A stretch of 64,000 nucleotides of DNA from Antarctobacter albus (GTDB lineage Bacteria > Pseudomonadota > Alphaproteobacteria > Rhodobacterales > Rhodobacteraceae), in assembly GCF_900101505.1 (NCBI RefSeq), contig NZ_FMZI01000005.1, positions 124,001 to 188,000 on the forward strand, written 5' to 3'. Made by a program: the position numbers and the translations under genes. Shown in pieces: positions 21,467 to 30,297 of the stretch (position 1 is the stretch's first letter; each line of letters begins with the position of its first letter). Under the pieces are notes generated by a model, which did not search any database, was not told where the DNA came from, and worked only from the letters and a program-made list of their open reading frames with translations.

Positions 21467-21470
<4 letters not shown>
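20652..21470 (-). CDS. Alpha/beta hydrolase of the box cluster
   Basis: A 272-residue alpha/beta hydrolase. The oxyanion region is LLHEGLGCVALW (about residue 31), the nucleophile elbow is GHSDG (about 101), the catalytic acid probably lies in AVQGKDDQYG and the His in DDCRHAPHLDQP. The start at 21470 overlaps the ligase stop as ATGA. Hydrolases at this place in box clusters could cleave benzoate esters or pathway lactones; substrate unknown. Confidence 0.8.
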
Positions 21471-22996
<1,526 letters not shown>

Positions 22997-23100
22997 GACT
23001 TGGCCTCCTCCTGCCGGTCATCCCGTCCCTTACCCGGTGCCGCGATCCTCCCCGATCGAACCGCACCCAAGACGCGCCGCGACGATCCTGCCTGCGGACA

Positions 23101-23221
23101 GAACGGAATCGTCATTTTGATAAGCGTACACCTTATCTGAGCGATATGCAATTTGATGCATCAAATCAGTTTCCTAGTTTGAAATCTGCATTATAGTGCG
23201 AAAATTGAGCGGAAACCGGGC
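23101..23221. promoter_or_regulatory. Promoter and operators of the benzoate-CoA ligase operon
   Basis: Three palindromic elements lie before bclA: GATAAG-N7-CTTATC at 23119-23137, the perfect 16-mer ATTTGATGCATCAAAT at 23151-23166, and TGCATTATAGTGCG at 23187-23200, which matches the 14-bp palindrome near boxC at 12 of 14 positions. Several TGCA cores (23147, 23157, 23187) fit BoxR-type binding; the GATAAG element may belong to another regulator such as the adjacent MarR protein. Confidence 0.55.
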
Positions 23222-23686
23222 TCAATCACCCTGCAACGCGGTCTCCACCGCGCCCCCGGCATTCGACTCGATCAGGTGCAAAGCGGCATTCAGCGCCTCG
23301 ACCTCGGCCAGGGACAAGCCCTGCACCAGCCGCCGATCCGCGGCCTGCACCGCTTCGAAAGCGCGCCGATGCAGCAGCTTGCCCGCCTCGGTCGGGTGCA
23401 GCGCATAGGCCCGCCGATCCCCTTCGGCCTGGCGCCGCTGGATCAGGCCCGCCGCCTCCACTTCATCCACGATCTTGACGAGGTTGGGCCGCTCGATCGC
23501 CAGCGCATCGGCCAGCTGCGTCTGCCGCAACCCCGGTTGGTCCACCACCACGGACAGCGCCGAAAAGGTCGTCCGACGCAGGCCAAAAGGCGCCAGCTCC
23601 TGCGAAATGGTCGACAGCATCTGCACCGTGGCGCGACGCAGCCGGTAGACGGTCAACTGCCTCAGACCCGCATCCGGTCGTTCCAT
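23222..23686 (-). CDS. MarR-family regulator
   Basis: A 154-residue MarR-type winged-helix regulator. The DNA-binding segment spans about residues 55-95 (TQLADALAIERPNLVKIVDE) and the wing contains EGDRRAYALHPTEAG. The start at 23686 follows GGAAAGGG; longer readings enter the divergent promoter. It lies upstream of and in the same direction as bclA, and divergent from a second MarR gene. It may sense an aromatic acid or CoA ester. Confidence 0.82.
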   Translation of the reverse strand: MERPDAGLRQLTVYRLRRATVQMLSTISQELAPFGLRRTTFSALSVVVDQPGLRQTQLADALAIERPNLVKIVDEVEAAGLIQRRQAEGDRRAYALHPTEAGKLLHRRAFEAVQAADRRLVQGLSLAEVEALNAALHLIESNAGGAVETALQGD

Positions 23687-23741
23687 CCCCGGCCCTTTCC
23701 CAATCCCATCGCCCCGCCAGACCTCGCACACCGGGCCAGCC

Positions 23742-23808
23742 TTGTCACGGCTGGCGGCACGGCGCCTCGGGGCAATAGGCAGTACCATGACAATATGCGT
23801 ACTTGTCA
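23742..23808. promoter_or_regulatory. MarR-type operator between two divergent marR genes
   Basis: TGACAA at 23788-23793 and TTGTCA at 23803-23808 form a perfect inverted repeat with a 9-base centre, and a further TTGTCA is at 23742-23747. The size and place, between two divergent MarR genes, fit a shared autoregulatory operator. TTGTCA may also serve as a -35 box for the plus-strand gene. Confidence 0.55.
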
Positions 23809-23837
23809 CTTTCCCCGGCCTGTCCGATCATGGCACC

Positions 23838-24329
23838 ATGAAAGCCATCTACACAATGCCCGGCCACCTGATCCGCCGGCTGCAACAGCTCTCGGCCTCG
23901 ATCTTTGCCGAACGCATGCGCGAGGCGGGGGTCGACCTGACCTCGCCGCAATTCGCGGCCCTTGCCATGCTGCAGGAACATCCCGGCATCGACCAGGCGA
24001 CGCTGGCCGGGATGATCGCGCATGACCGCGCCACCATCGGGGGGGTGATCGAACGGCTCTGCGCCAAGGGGCTGATCGAACGCCGGACCAACCCGAAGGA
24101 TCGCCGCGCAAAGGTGCTGGCCCTGACGCCCGAGGGCGCCGAGCGCATCGCCCATATCCGCCCCATCGTCGAAGAGATGCAGCGCAACCTGCTTGTGGGA
24201 CTGGACGAGGACGAAAAGCGCGAGTTCATCCGCCTGGCCACCAAGGTCGCCATCGCGGGCAACGACCGCACCCGGGCGCCGCTGCGGATGCCGCCGGAGA
24301 AGCCCGCGGACAAGACCGGGACGGATTGA
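23838..24329 (+). CDS. MarR-family regulator, divergent, next to paaG-like gene
   Basis: A 163-residue MarR regulator with helix-turn-helix TLAGMIAHDRATIGGVIERL (about residues 56-75) and wing RTNPKDRRAKVLALTPEG. The start at 23838 is chosen because the protein then begins at the conserved first helix (MPGHLIRRLQQLS). The enoyl-CoA isomerase gene follows 53 bases downstream, so the two likely form an operon and the regulator may answer to an aromatic CoA ester. Confidence 0.82.
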   Translation: MKAIYTMPGHLIRRLQQLSASIFAERMREAGVDLTSPQFAALAMLQEHPGIDQATLAGMIAHDRATIGGVIERLCAKGLIERRTNPKDRRAKVLALTPEGAERIAHIRPIVEEMQRNLLVGLDEDEKREFIRLATKVAIAGNDRTRAPLRMPPEKPADKTGTD

Positions 24330-24382
24330 TCCCGCCGCAGGCCCGTGCCATCCACCGCGACAATCGCCTTGAGGAGGGGAAC

Positions 24383-25171
24383 ATGTCGGACACCATTCTT
24401 GTCACCGATCACGGCAACTGGCTGGAAATCACGCTGAACCGGCCCGAGCGGCTGAACAGTTTCACGCCCGAGATGCACCTGGCCCTGCGGGCCGCCCTGA
24501 CCCGGGCTGCGGATGAGGCCAAGCGCGCCGTGCTGCTGACCGGCGCCGGGCGCGGCTTTTGTGCCGGGCAGGACCTCGGCGACCGCGACCCGCGCAAGAT
24601 GGACGGCCCGCCCGACCTGGGCGAGACAGTGCGCAGCTACTGGGCGCCGCTGGTCCGCCAGATCCGCGCTCTGGACATGCCGGTGATCTGCGCCGTCAAC
24701 GGTGTCGCTGCCGGGGCCGGCTCCTCCGTGGCGCTGGCCTGCGACATGGTGCTGGCCGCCGAAAGCGCCAAGTTCATCCAGTCCTTCTCCAAGGTCGGGC
24801 TGATCCCCGATACCGGCGGCAGCTGGCACCTGACGCAATTCCTGGGCCGCGCCCGCGCGATGGGCCTGGCCCTGACCGCCGAACCGCTGCCCGCCGTCAA
24901 AGCAGCCGACTGGGGCCTGATCTGGAAGGCGCTGCCCGACGACACGCTGATGGAAGAGGCGCGCAAGCTGGCCGCGCAGTTCTCCGAAGGCCCGACCTTC
25001 GGCTATGCCCGCACCAAAGAGGCGATCACCGCCGCCGCGACCAACACGCTGGACGCGCATCTGGATCTCGAGGCAGAACTGATGAAGGCCTGCGGCGAAC
25101 ACCCGGACTATGCCGAGGGCGTGGCCTCTTTCCTGGACAAGCGCGCGCCCAAATTCACCGGCGAACGCTAG
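24383..25171 (+). CDS. paaG: Enoyl-CoA hydratase/isomerase, PaaG-like
   Basis: A 262-residue crotonase-family protein with oxyanion segments GRGFCAGQDLGDRDP (about 62-76) and NGVAAGAGSSVALACD (about 107-122). Length and motifs fit PaaG, 2-(1,2-epoxy-1,2-dihydrophenyl)acetyl-CoA isomerase of phenylacetate breakdown. A strong GAGGAGGGG site precedes the start at 24383. No other paa gene lies nearby, so it may serve a related CoA-thioester pathway, perhaps helping the neighbouring box pathway. Confidence 0.78.
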   Translation: MSDTILVTDHGNWLEITLNRPERLNSFTPEMHLALRAALTRAADEAKRAVLLTGAGRGFCAGQDLGDRDPRKMDGPPDLGETVRSYWAPLVRQIRALDMPVICAVNGVAAGAGSSVALACDMVLAAESAKFIQSFSKVGLIPDTGGSWHLTQFLGRARAMGLALTAEPLPAVKAADWGLIWKALPDDTLMEEARKLAAQFSEGPTFGYARTKEAITAAATNTLDAHLDLEAELMKACGEHPDYAEGVASFLDKRAPKFTGER

Positions 25172-25172
25172 G

Positions 25173-25652
25173 TTACAGGTCCACCTCGTACCCCTGTTCC
25201 ACGACCTCCGTGCCGAAGCTCACCTTCGGCTCGGAGCGGACCAGCCGCCAGCCCGACTTTTCGTACAGCGCGCAGGCGGCGCGGTGGCTTTGATGCGTCC
25301 AGAGCGCCATCCGGCGATAGCCCTTGTCCCGCGCGAAGCCCATGCAGGCCTCCAGCAAGGTCCGGCCCAGACCCCTGCCCCGCGCCTCCGGCACCAGCAG
25401 GAAGAGGCGCAGCTTGGCGGTCTCGTCATCCTCGCGCACGCAAAAGATGCTGCCCAGCCGCTGATCCCCGTCCCAGGCGATAAAGGATCTTTCGCACGCA
25501 GGGTCATGGTCCCGCGCGAATTCCTCGAGGATCTGCCGCACGAGCACCGGAAAGCTGTCGTCAAAGCCTTCGTCGCGGGCGTAAAGCCACGCGTGCTGAT
25601 CGACAAGCCAGTCGATGTCGCCGGGGCCAAGGCCTTTCAGGTCGACTGTCAT
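25173..25652 (-). CDS. GNAT-family N-acetyltransferase
   Basis: A 159-residue GNAT acetyltransferase. The acetyl-CoA pyrophosphate-binding motif is VPEARGRGLGRTLLEA (about residues 95-110), followed by the C-terminal ALYEKSGWRLV. The start at 25652 gives the usual N-terminus; no clear ribosome site is seen. Convergent with paaG, whose stop is one base away. Substrate unknown. Confidence 0.82.
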   Translation of the reverse strand: MTVDLKGLGPGDIDWLVDQHAWLYARDEGFDDSFPVLVRQILEEFARDHDPACERSFIAWDGDQRLGSIFCVREDDETAKLRLFLLVPEARGRGLGRTLLEACMGFARDKGYRRMALWTHQSHRAACALYEKSGWRLVRSEPKVSFGTEVVEQGYEVDL

Positions 25653-25744
25653 GAGGGCAAGAAACCCCCGCACGGCTTGCAAATCAAGCCTTTCGCCGCT
25701 AGGTCACGACGATCTTTCGCGGGTCTCAGAGAAGGCAGAGGCAG

Positions 25745-25942
25745 ATGGGCATCAACGACGAACGCGACATCGAGGCCAACCTCCAGATTGGCCCCACCGA
25801 CGCCGGCATGGTCCGGCTGTTCATCCTCGCCGACGGGATCGAGATCCCGATGGACTTCGACCCCGTGGAGGCCGAGGAAATCGCCGAGGAACTGCGCGCC
25901 GCCGCCGCCACCGCGCGCAAGGCAAAACCGAAGAAACGCTAG
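25745..25942 (+). CDS. DUF6324-family small protein
   Basis: A 65-residue soluble acidic protein (DGIEIPMDFDPVEAEEIAEE in the middle, basic tail KAKPKKR). I recognise it as DUF6324, a small family of Rhodobacteraceae. AGAGGCAG precedes the ATG. It overlaps the convergent VOC gene by 4 bases. Function unknown. Confidence 0.72.
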   Translation: MGINDERDIEANLQIGPTDAGMVRLFILADGIEIPMDFDPVEAEEIAEELRAAAATARKAKPKKR

Positions 25943-26319
25943 GGTTTCGGCACATGCTGGTCCAGAAAGACCCGGTTTCCGTCCGGGTCGACCAGCGTCA
26001 TGCAGGCAGGCCCGGCCCCCTCTTCATCCGTCCCCTTTTCCGGCTCGATCCCCTGTGCCCTCAGGCGCGCCTGGATCTCGCGGATATCGGTGAACTCCGA
26101 CAGCGCCTCGTCCTCGGATTGCCATCCGGGATTGAAGGTCAGCATGTTGCCTTCGAACATGTCCTGGAACAGGCCGATCACGCTGTCGCCGTTGCGCAGG
26201 ATCAGCCAGCCCTCTTCAGCCACGCCGCCGACCGCCTTGAACCCCAGCGCCTCGTAGAATGCCCGTGAAGCGACCAGGTCACGGACCGAGAGACTGACCG
26301 AAAACGCACCAAGCTGCAT
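25939..26319 (-). CDS. VOC-family (glyoxalase/bleomycin-resistance fold) protein
   Basis: A 126-residue single VOC domain with two beta-alpha-beta units: SVSLSVRDLVASRAFYEALG at the N-terminus and MTLVDPDGNRVFLDQH at the C-terminus. The usual metal ligands are not all evident, so it may be a metal-free or unknown-substrate member. Standalone gene, convergent with the DUF6324 gene. Confidence 0.8.
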   Translation of the reverse strand: MQLGAFSVSLSVRDLVASRAFYEALGFKAVGGVAEEGWLILRNGDSVIGLFQDMFEGNMLTFNPGWQSEDEALSEFTDIREIQARLRAQGIEPEKGTDEEGAGPACMTLVDPDGNRVFLDQHVPKP

Positions 26320-26428
26320 GGCAAATCCTTTCCGTTGGCAAAGGGGCCTTTTCGGACATGGTGGGACGGATCGGTCCCGCCCGGCAACCCCCGTCCGGCC
26401 CCGCCCGCGTGATTTCCTGCAAGCCCCG

Positions 26429-26908
26429 TCAGCCCAGGTGTTCCAGCCCCGCGCCCGGATCGCGCAGCCCGTGCAGCCGCCGCGCCGCGTGGACGGCGAA
26501 CTTGCGGATCAGCTTGTTACGCCGCGCCGCCGCCAGCTTGTCCTCGGGGGCCATGCGCAGGATCTCGGCGTCATAGCCGTCGGCGATGATCAACCCCGTC
26601 CCCTCGGGCAGCAGCTCGGTCGGGAAATCCTGGTCCACCGCCCAGAAATAGCGGTCGCACCAGTCCAGATACCCCTGCCACTTGCCGTCGCTCATGTAAT
26701 CCGCGCGGCTCGACTTGCACTCGACCACCCAAAGTTCTCCCTTGGGGCCAAGCGCCATTACGTCGACGCGCAGCCCCCGGTCGGGCACGAATTCCTCGAT
26801 CACGGCAAAGCCATGCCCCGCCAGGTGGCGGCACACGCCCCGCGCCAGGAGCTGGCCGGGCATCAGGTCGGAGGTGACAGGCAAGTCCATGCCCAAATTC
26901 TTGAACAT
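26429..26908 (-). CDS. MmcB-like DNA repair nuclease-fold protein
   Basis: A 159-residue protein with a PD-(D/E)XK-like core: VPDRGLRVDVMALG followed by LWVVECKSSRADY (about residues 46-72), where Asp, Glu and Lys match the E-x-K catalytic pattern. This matches the MmcB family, linked with DNA repair in alphaproteobacteria. Two starts are possible (26908, 26890); neither has a strong ribosome site. It diverges from the membrane protein gene at 27005. Confidence 0.68.
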   Translation of the reverse strand: MFKNLGMDLPVTSDLMPGQLLARGVCRHLAGHGFAVIEEFVPDRGLRVDVMALGPKGELWVVECKSSRADYMSDGKWQGYLDWCDRYFWAVDQDFPTELLPEGTGLIIADGYDAEILRMAPEDKLAAARRNKLIRKFAVHAARRLHGLRDPGAGLEHLG

Positions 26909-27004
26909 TTCGTGAACAAATGCAACCCCACCCCGGGCCGCCTTCCCTCTGCCGGGGAAAGGACTAGGCTCGCCCGGAACCTCAGAGATGACCCAAGGCC
27001 CCGT

Positions 27005-28333
27005 ATGTCCCAGGACCAGACCGACACCCGCCTGACCCGCGCCGAAGCCCGTGGCGTGCGCGCCGCGCGCGAACTCGAAGGCCACCTGACGTGGCTCGAC
27101 AGCTTCTCCGGCACGGCGCTTGGCGTGCTCTCGGTCGCCTCGGGGATCTATACCTACCTCGGCGTGTCCTCGCTGCTCGATGAAAACGGCGCCATGTCGG
27201 TCTTTGCCGCCATCGCCTATTCCACCGCCGTTTCGGTGGGCATCTTCGTGTTCTGGTCCTACATGCTGCGGCTCTTTCCCGCTGTCCGCACCACCCGCGC
27301 CCGCACCGGGCTGATGGCGGCGATGGGGCTGGGCAGTCTCGCCATCGTCGCCATGTCCTCCTGGCTGAACGCCGCCGCCCTGGCCGGTTCGGCCGCTGTC
27401 GAACAGCATCTCGCCGAAACCGTTCAGGACTATCAGGCCGCGCTGGAACGCGCGCATGAGATCGCCCTCACCGGCCAGGCACTGGAACGCGACGTCGCCC
27501 GCGTCCGCCAATCGTTCGAGGATCTTTCCGACCTCGAGGCCGAGGGCGCGCTTTCGGGCCTTGCCGGGCGCGGCGCCGTTTTCCGGGTCCTGCGCCAGAA
27601 GGCCGCCGAACTGACCGCGCTCGAGGCGCAGATCGCCGAACAGACGCCGCTGGTCGACACCGCCTTTACCGAGGGCAACACCATCCTCAGCCGGATGCGC
27701 GCCCTGACCGTCGAACCCGGCAGCGTCGAGGCCCGCAGCGTCGAGTTTTCCGAGGCCGCCGTGCGCCTGCAGGGCCTCATCACCCAGCTGCGCCAGCTGT
27801 CGGTAGCCCCGCTGGTTGAACGCGCGGCACAGGACCTTGCCGCCTCCGTGGTGCTGCCAGAACTGGACAGCACCACGGCGCAGGGCCGGGCCGACCAGTC
27901 CGCCACCATCACCTCGGTGCTGGAGGTGCTGGCGCAACGGGCGGCAACGCTGGAGCGCGCGGCGCAGAACGTCCAGTCTCTGCAACCGCCGACCGACGTC
28001 ACCTACACGCCGCTGTCCGCCGCCGACGCGGTGATCCTCTACGCGCGCAACTTCGTACCCTCCTGGGCCGGGGCCATCGCCATCGACCTGCTTCCGATGG
28101 TGCTGGTCTTCATCCTTGCCATCACCCATGCCGCCATCCGCCAGGGCCGCGAGGGCGCCGGCGTCGAAGATACTCTGACGCTGGCCGAACTGCGCGCCGC
28201 CGTCACCGCCCTGCGCGAGGTCGAGGCCGTCGCCGGCCCGCCCACGGCACCGCCTGCACACACCGCCCAGCCCGCCGCCACCCCGCGCCCCGAGGGCGAG
28301 GAGGTCACGCCGCTCAAGGGAAAGTCCGCATGA
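27005..28333 (+). CDS. Membrane protein with long coiled-coil domain
   Basis: A 442-residue protein of unknown family. Three predicted membrane segments lie in the first 130 residues (about 35-55, 70-92, 103-128), then a long Ala/Glu/Gln-rich helical region, probably coiled coil (about 135-350), then a final membrane segment (AIAIDLLPMVLVFILAITHA, about 365-385) and a Pro-rich tail. The coiled coil would lie in the periplasm if the termini are cytoplasmic. A COG3904 serine-hydrolase-like gene follows after 25 bases, suggesting a functional pair. Confidence 0.6.
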   Translation: MSQDQTDTRLTRAEARGVRAARELEGHLTWLDSFSGTALGVLSVASGIYTYLGVSSLLDENGAMSVFAAIAYSTAVSVGIFVFWSYMLRLFPAVRTTRARTGLMAAMGLGSLAIVAMSSWLNAAALAGSAAVEQHLAETVQDYQAALERAHEIALTGQALERDVARVRQSFEDLSDLEAEGALSGLAGRGAVFRVLRQKAAELTALEAQIAEQTPLVDTAFTEGNTILSRMRALTVEPGSVEARSVEFSEAAVRLQGLITQLRQLSVAPLVERAAQDLAASVVLPELDSTTAQGRADQSATITSVLEVLAQRAATLERAAQNVQSLQPPTDVTYTPLSAADAVILYARNFVPSWAGAIAIDLLPMVLVFILAITHAAIRQGREGAGVEDTLTLAELRAAVTALREVEAVAGPPTAPPAHTAQPAATPRPEGEEVTPLKGKSA

Positions 28334-28358
28334 CCCGGGCCATGCAGGGACACCGGCC

Positions 28359-29096
28359 ATGAACCGCTCCGTCGCCCGCACCCTGTCGGCTGTCCTGGTC
28401 TTCCAGGTCGGCATCGGCGTCCTGCTGGTCCTCGGTGACATGCGTCAGGGGCCGATCTCGCTGCCCGGCTTCAAGCCAGACGCCCCGCGCCTGTCAGAGC
28501 CCGTCCGCCCCGGCGACCAGCGCCGCGTCTTCGACCCGCGCCGCGACCGCCCTGCCGTGGCGCCCGAACGCGATCCCGGCGAACTGCCCAACCGGCTGAC
28601 CCTGACCTTCGACCAGGGAATATGGCGGCTCGAAGGGGCCATCGCCGAGGGCGACGCCGAACGCCTGATCCCCCAGATCGACCGCGCCGACCCGCCGATC
28701 GAAACCCTTCTGCTGCAGTCCGAAGGCGGCTCGGTGCGTGACGCGCTCGACCTTGGCCGCCACCTGCGCGCCTCGGGCATCGCCACGCAGGTCCTGCCGG
28801 GCGAATTCTGCTATTCCGCCTGCCCCTACCTCTTTGCCGGCGGGCAGACCCGCAGCGCCGCCGCCTCCGCCTCCATCGGGGTGCACCAGCACTACTTTGG
28901 CGAAAACACCCTGCTGCCCGCCTTCACCGCCGTCGAGGACATCCAGCGCGGCCAGGCAGAGGTCATGGGCTATCTCGACGACATGGGCGTCGACACCCGC
29001 GTCATGCGCCATGCGCTCGCCACGCCGCCCGATGAAATCTACATCCTGCTGCCCGAGGAACTGGCACGCTACGCGCTTGTCACCGAAACACCCTGA
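28359..29096 (+). CDS. COG3904-type Clp-like serine hydrolase, membrane anchored
   Basis: A 245-residue protein with one N-terminal membrane segment (TLSAVLVFQVGIGVLLVLG) and a periplasmic Clp/crotonase-like fold (about 75-235). LLLQSEGGSVRDALDLGRHL resembles the ClpP GG-loop, and GEFCYSACPYLFAGG holds the likely nucleophilic Ser plus two Cys; IGVHQHYFG holds a His placed like the catalytic one. It follows the coiled-coil membrane protein gene. Protease activity is inferred. Confidence 0.68.
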   Translation: MNRSVARTLSAVLVFQVGIGVLLVLGDMRQGPISLPGFKPDAPRLSEPVRPGDQRRVFDPRRDRPAVAPERDPGELPNRLTLTFDQGIWRLEGAIAEGDAERLIPQIDRADPPIETLLLQSEGGSVRDALDLGRHLRASGIATQVLPGEFCYSACPYLFAGGQTRSAAASASIGVHQHYFGENTLLPAFTAVEDIQRGQAEVMGYLDDMGVDTRVMRHALATPPDEIYILLPEELARYALVTETP

Positions 29097-29159
29097 GGCC
29101 GGCGACACAATTTCTTCGCAGGCCCTTGTCTCGGCGCCCCGCGCAACTTAGGTCTGCGC

Positions 29160-29325
29160 GTGGCGGGTTCTGCCCTTCTCGTGAGACGGGTACATTCCGG
29201 TGGCCTTAAGCAAATCCGAGGGAGCTGGCTCTGGCGGGATCGTGGTCTCGTTACCTGGCGCCCACCTGTATATACAGGTCCTCGGGAATGCGTTACCCAC
29301 ACGGTTGGCGCGGTTCCCGCCGCTT
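29160..29325 (+). ncRNA. ssrS: Probable 6S RNA (rod-like regulatory RNA)
   Basis: The 286-base gap after the COG3904 gene has no convincing gene but folds into a nested long rod: 29162-29167 with 29316-29321, 29180-29183 with 29300-29303, 29188-29192 with 29294-29298, and 29193-29198 with 29285-29290. A 16-bp palindromic hairpin, ACCTGTATATACAGGT, sits at 29264-29279, and GGCCTTAA at 29202-29209 recalls E. coli 6S RNA. TTGTCT at 29126 and TTAGGT at 29148 fit a promoter starting near 29160. The 6S identity and exact ends are inferred; strand rests on that promoter. Confidence 0.55.
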
Positions 29326-29382
29326 CCCCATCATGACCGAACCGGCAAGCAGGCTGGAGGGCGGGCCGCTGAGCCGCATGGC

Positions 29383-29715
29383 TCAGCCGGGGCGTCCGAA
29401 AGGCGGCTTACCCCCGATGCCGGACCGCCGGCCTGTGACCTCGACAGACAGCGGACGTCGCGGCCCGCTTGGCGGTGGCGGCGCAGGGGTCTCCCGCTCG
29501 CCCAGACGCATGACCGAAATCGCGATTTGCGCCGCCGCAAAGACCGCCGCGCAATGCACCCAAAGCAGCAACACCGCAAAGGGCCCGATGGCTGTACGGG
29601 TCGCCAGGTGCCACAGGTTGCCCACGTCCAGCACCAGCAGGCCCGCCACGAAAACCGTGGCAAGTCCGACACCGACAAGGCTCTGCGTGATGTAAAGCCG
29701 GATGATCCGTGGCAT
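29383..29715 (-). CDS. Small two-segment membrane protein, copy 2 of a tandem pair
   Basis: A 110-residue membrane protein with two hydrophobic segments (about residues 10-30 and 42-65) and a Pro-rich cytoplasmic tail. It is clearly a paralogue of the upstream 111-residue protein: MPRIIRLYITQSLVGVGL against MPKLIRLYILQVLAGFGL, and later QIAISVMRLGE against QFAISIMRMGE. The start follows GGGAGG. The family is unknown to me. Confidence 0.7.
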   Translation of the reverse strand: MPRIIRLYITQSLVGVGLATVFVAGLLVLDVGNLWHLATRTAIGPFAVLLLWVHCAAVFAAAQIAISVMRLGERETPAPPPPSGPRRPLSVEVTGRRSGIGGKPPFGRPG

Positions 29716-29793
29716 CTGCGCCTCCCTTTCCACGTGAAAGGGTATGGCGCGCGTCGCCCGCGGCAAGGCCGGGCGCGACGTGCCGTCAACACC

Positions 29794-30129
29794 TCAGCGG
29801 CGCAGCAGGCCGCGCAATGCCCGGTTCCGCGGGGCCTCTGCCGCCACCCGCACAGGGGCCGGTTCCTGCGACCGCACATGCTGACGCTTGCCGCCCGAGG
29901 TGTCGTCCCCTTCCCCCATGCGCATGATCGAGATGGCGAACTGCACCCCGGCAAAGACGATGCCGTTGAACATGAACAGCATCAGCACCGCCACGACCCC
30001 CATGTCGCTGCCAGAGATCAGGTGCCAAAGGTTGGCCACGTTGAACCACAAGAGCGCGCCGACAAAGACCGCCGACAGGCCGAAACCGGCCAGGACCTGC
30101 AGGATGTAGAGACGGATGAGCTTGGGCAT
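29794..30129 (-). CDS. Small two-segment membrane protein, copy 1 of a tandem pair
   Basis: A 111-residue membrane protein with hydrophobic segments at about 10-30 and 44-65, then FAGVQFAISIMRMGEGDD and a basic tail. It and the next gene are tandem paralogues 78 bases apart. The start follows AAGGAG. Upstream, between this gene and nusB, lie repeated CGTAC elements that may regulate the pair. Function unknown. Confidence 0.7.
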   Translation of the reverse strand: MPKLIRLYILQVLAGFGLSAVFVGALLWFNVANLWHLISGSDMGVVAVLMLFMFNGIVFAGVQFAISIMRMGEGDDTSGGKRQHVRSQEPAPVRVAAEAPRNRALRGLLRR

Positions 30130-30185
30130 GGGGCGACTCCTTCGCATTCCGGGTTCAGAATACAACTTGGGGTGCAGAAGGCAAC

Positions 30186-30263
30186 CGTACAAGGGTTAAG
30201 CCTTCGTGACCTCGTTGTACGTTTTGCCGGAATCCGCGTACGAAACGTACAAAACGTACAAAG
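30186..30263. repeat. Tandem CGTAC repeats upstream of the small membrane protein pair
   Basis: Three direct 9-bp units occupy 30237-30263 (CGTACGAAA, CGTACAAAA, CGTACAAAG). Further copies are CGTAC at 30186-30190 and the inverted GTACG at 30217-30221. The region lies between the stop of nusB and the start of the 111-residue membrane protein gene on the minus strand, where its promoter should be. A repeat-binding regulator is the likely reader. Confidence 0.6.
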
Positions 30264-30297
30264 GTCTCGCCCGGACTGGCCGCCCGGCGGGCCGGGC

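Noticed and set aside
29264-29279. ACCTGTATATACAGGT as a LexA box
   Set aside because: The core is CTGT-N4-ACAG, not the N8 of enterobacterial LexA, and alphaproteobacteria use a GTTC-type site. It fits better as an RNA hairpin.
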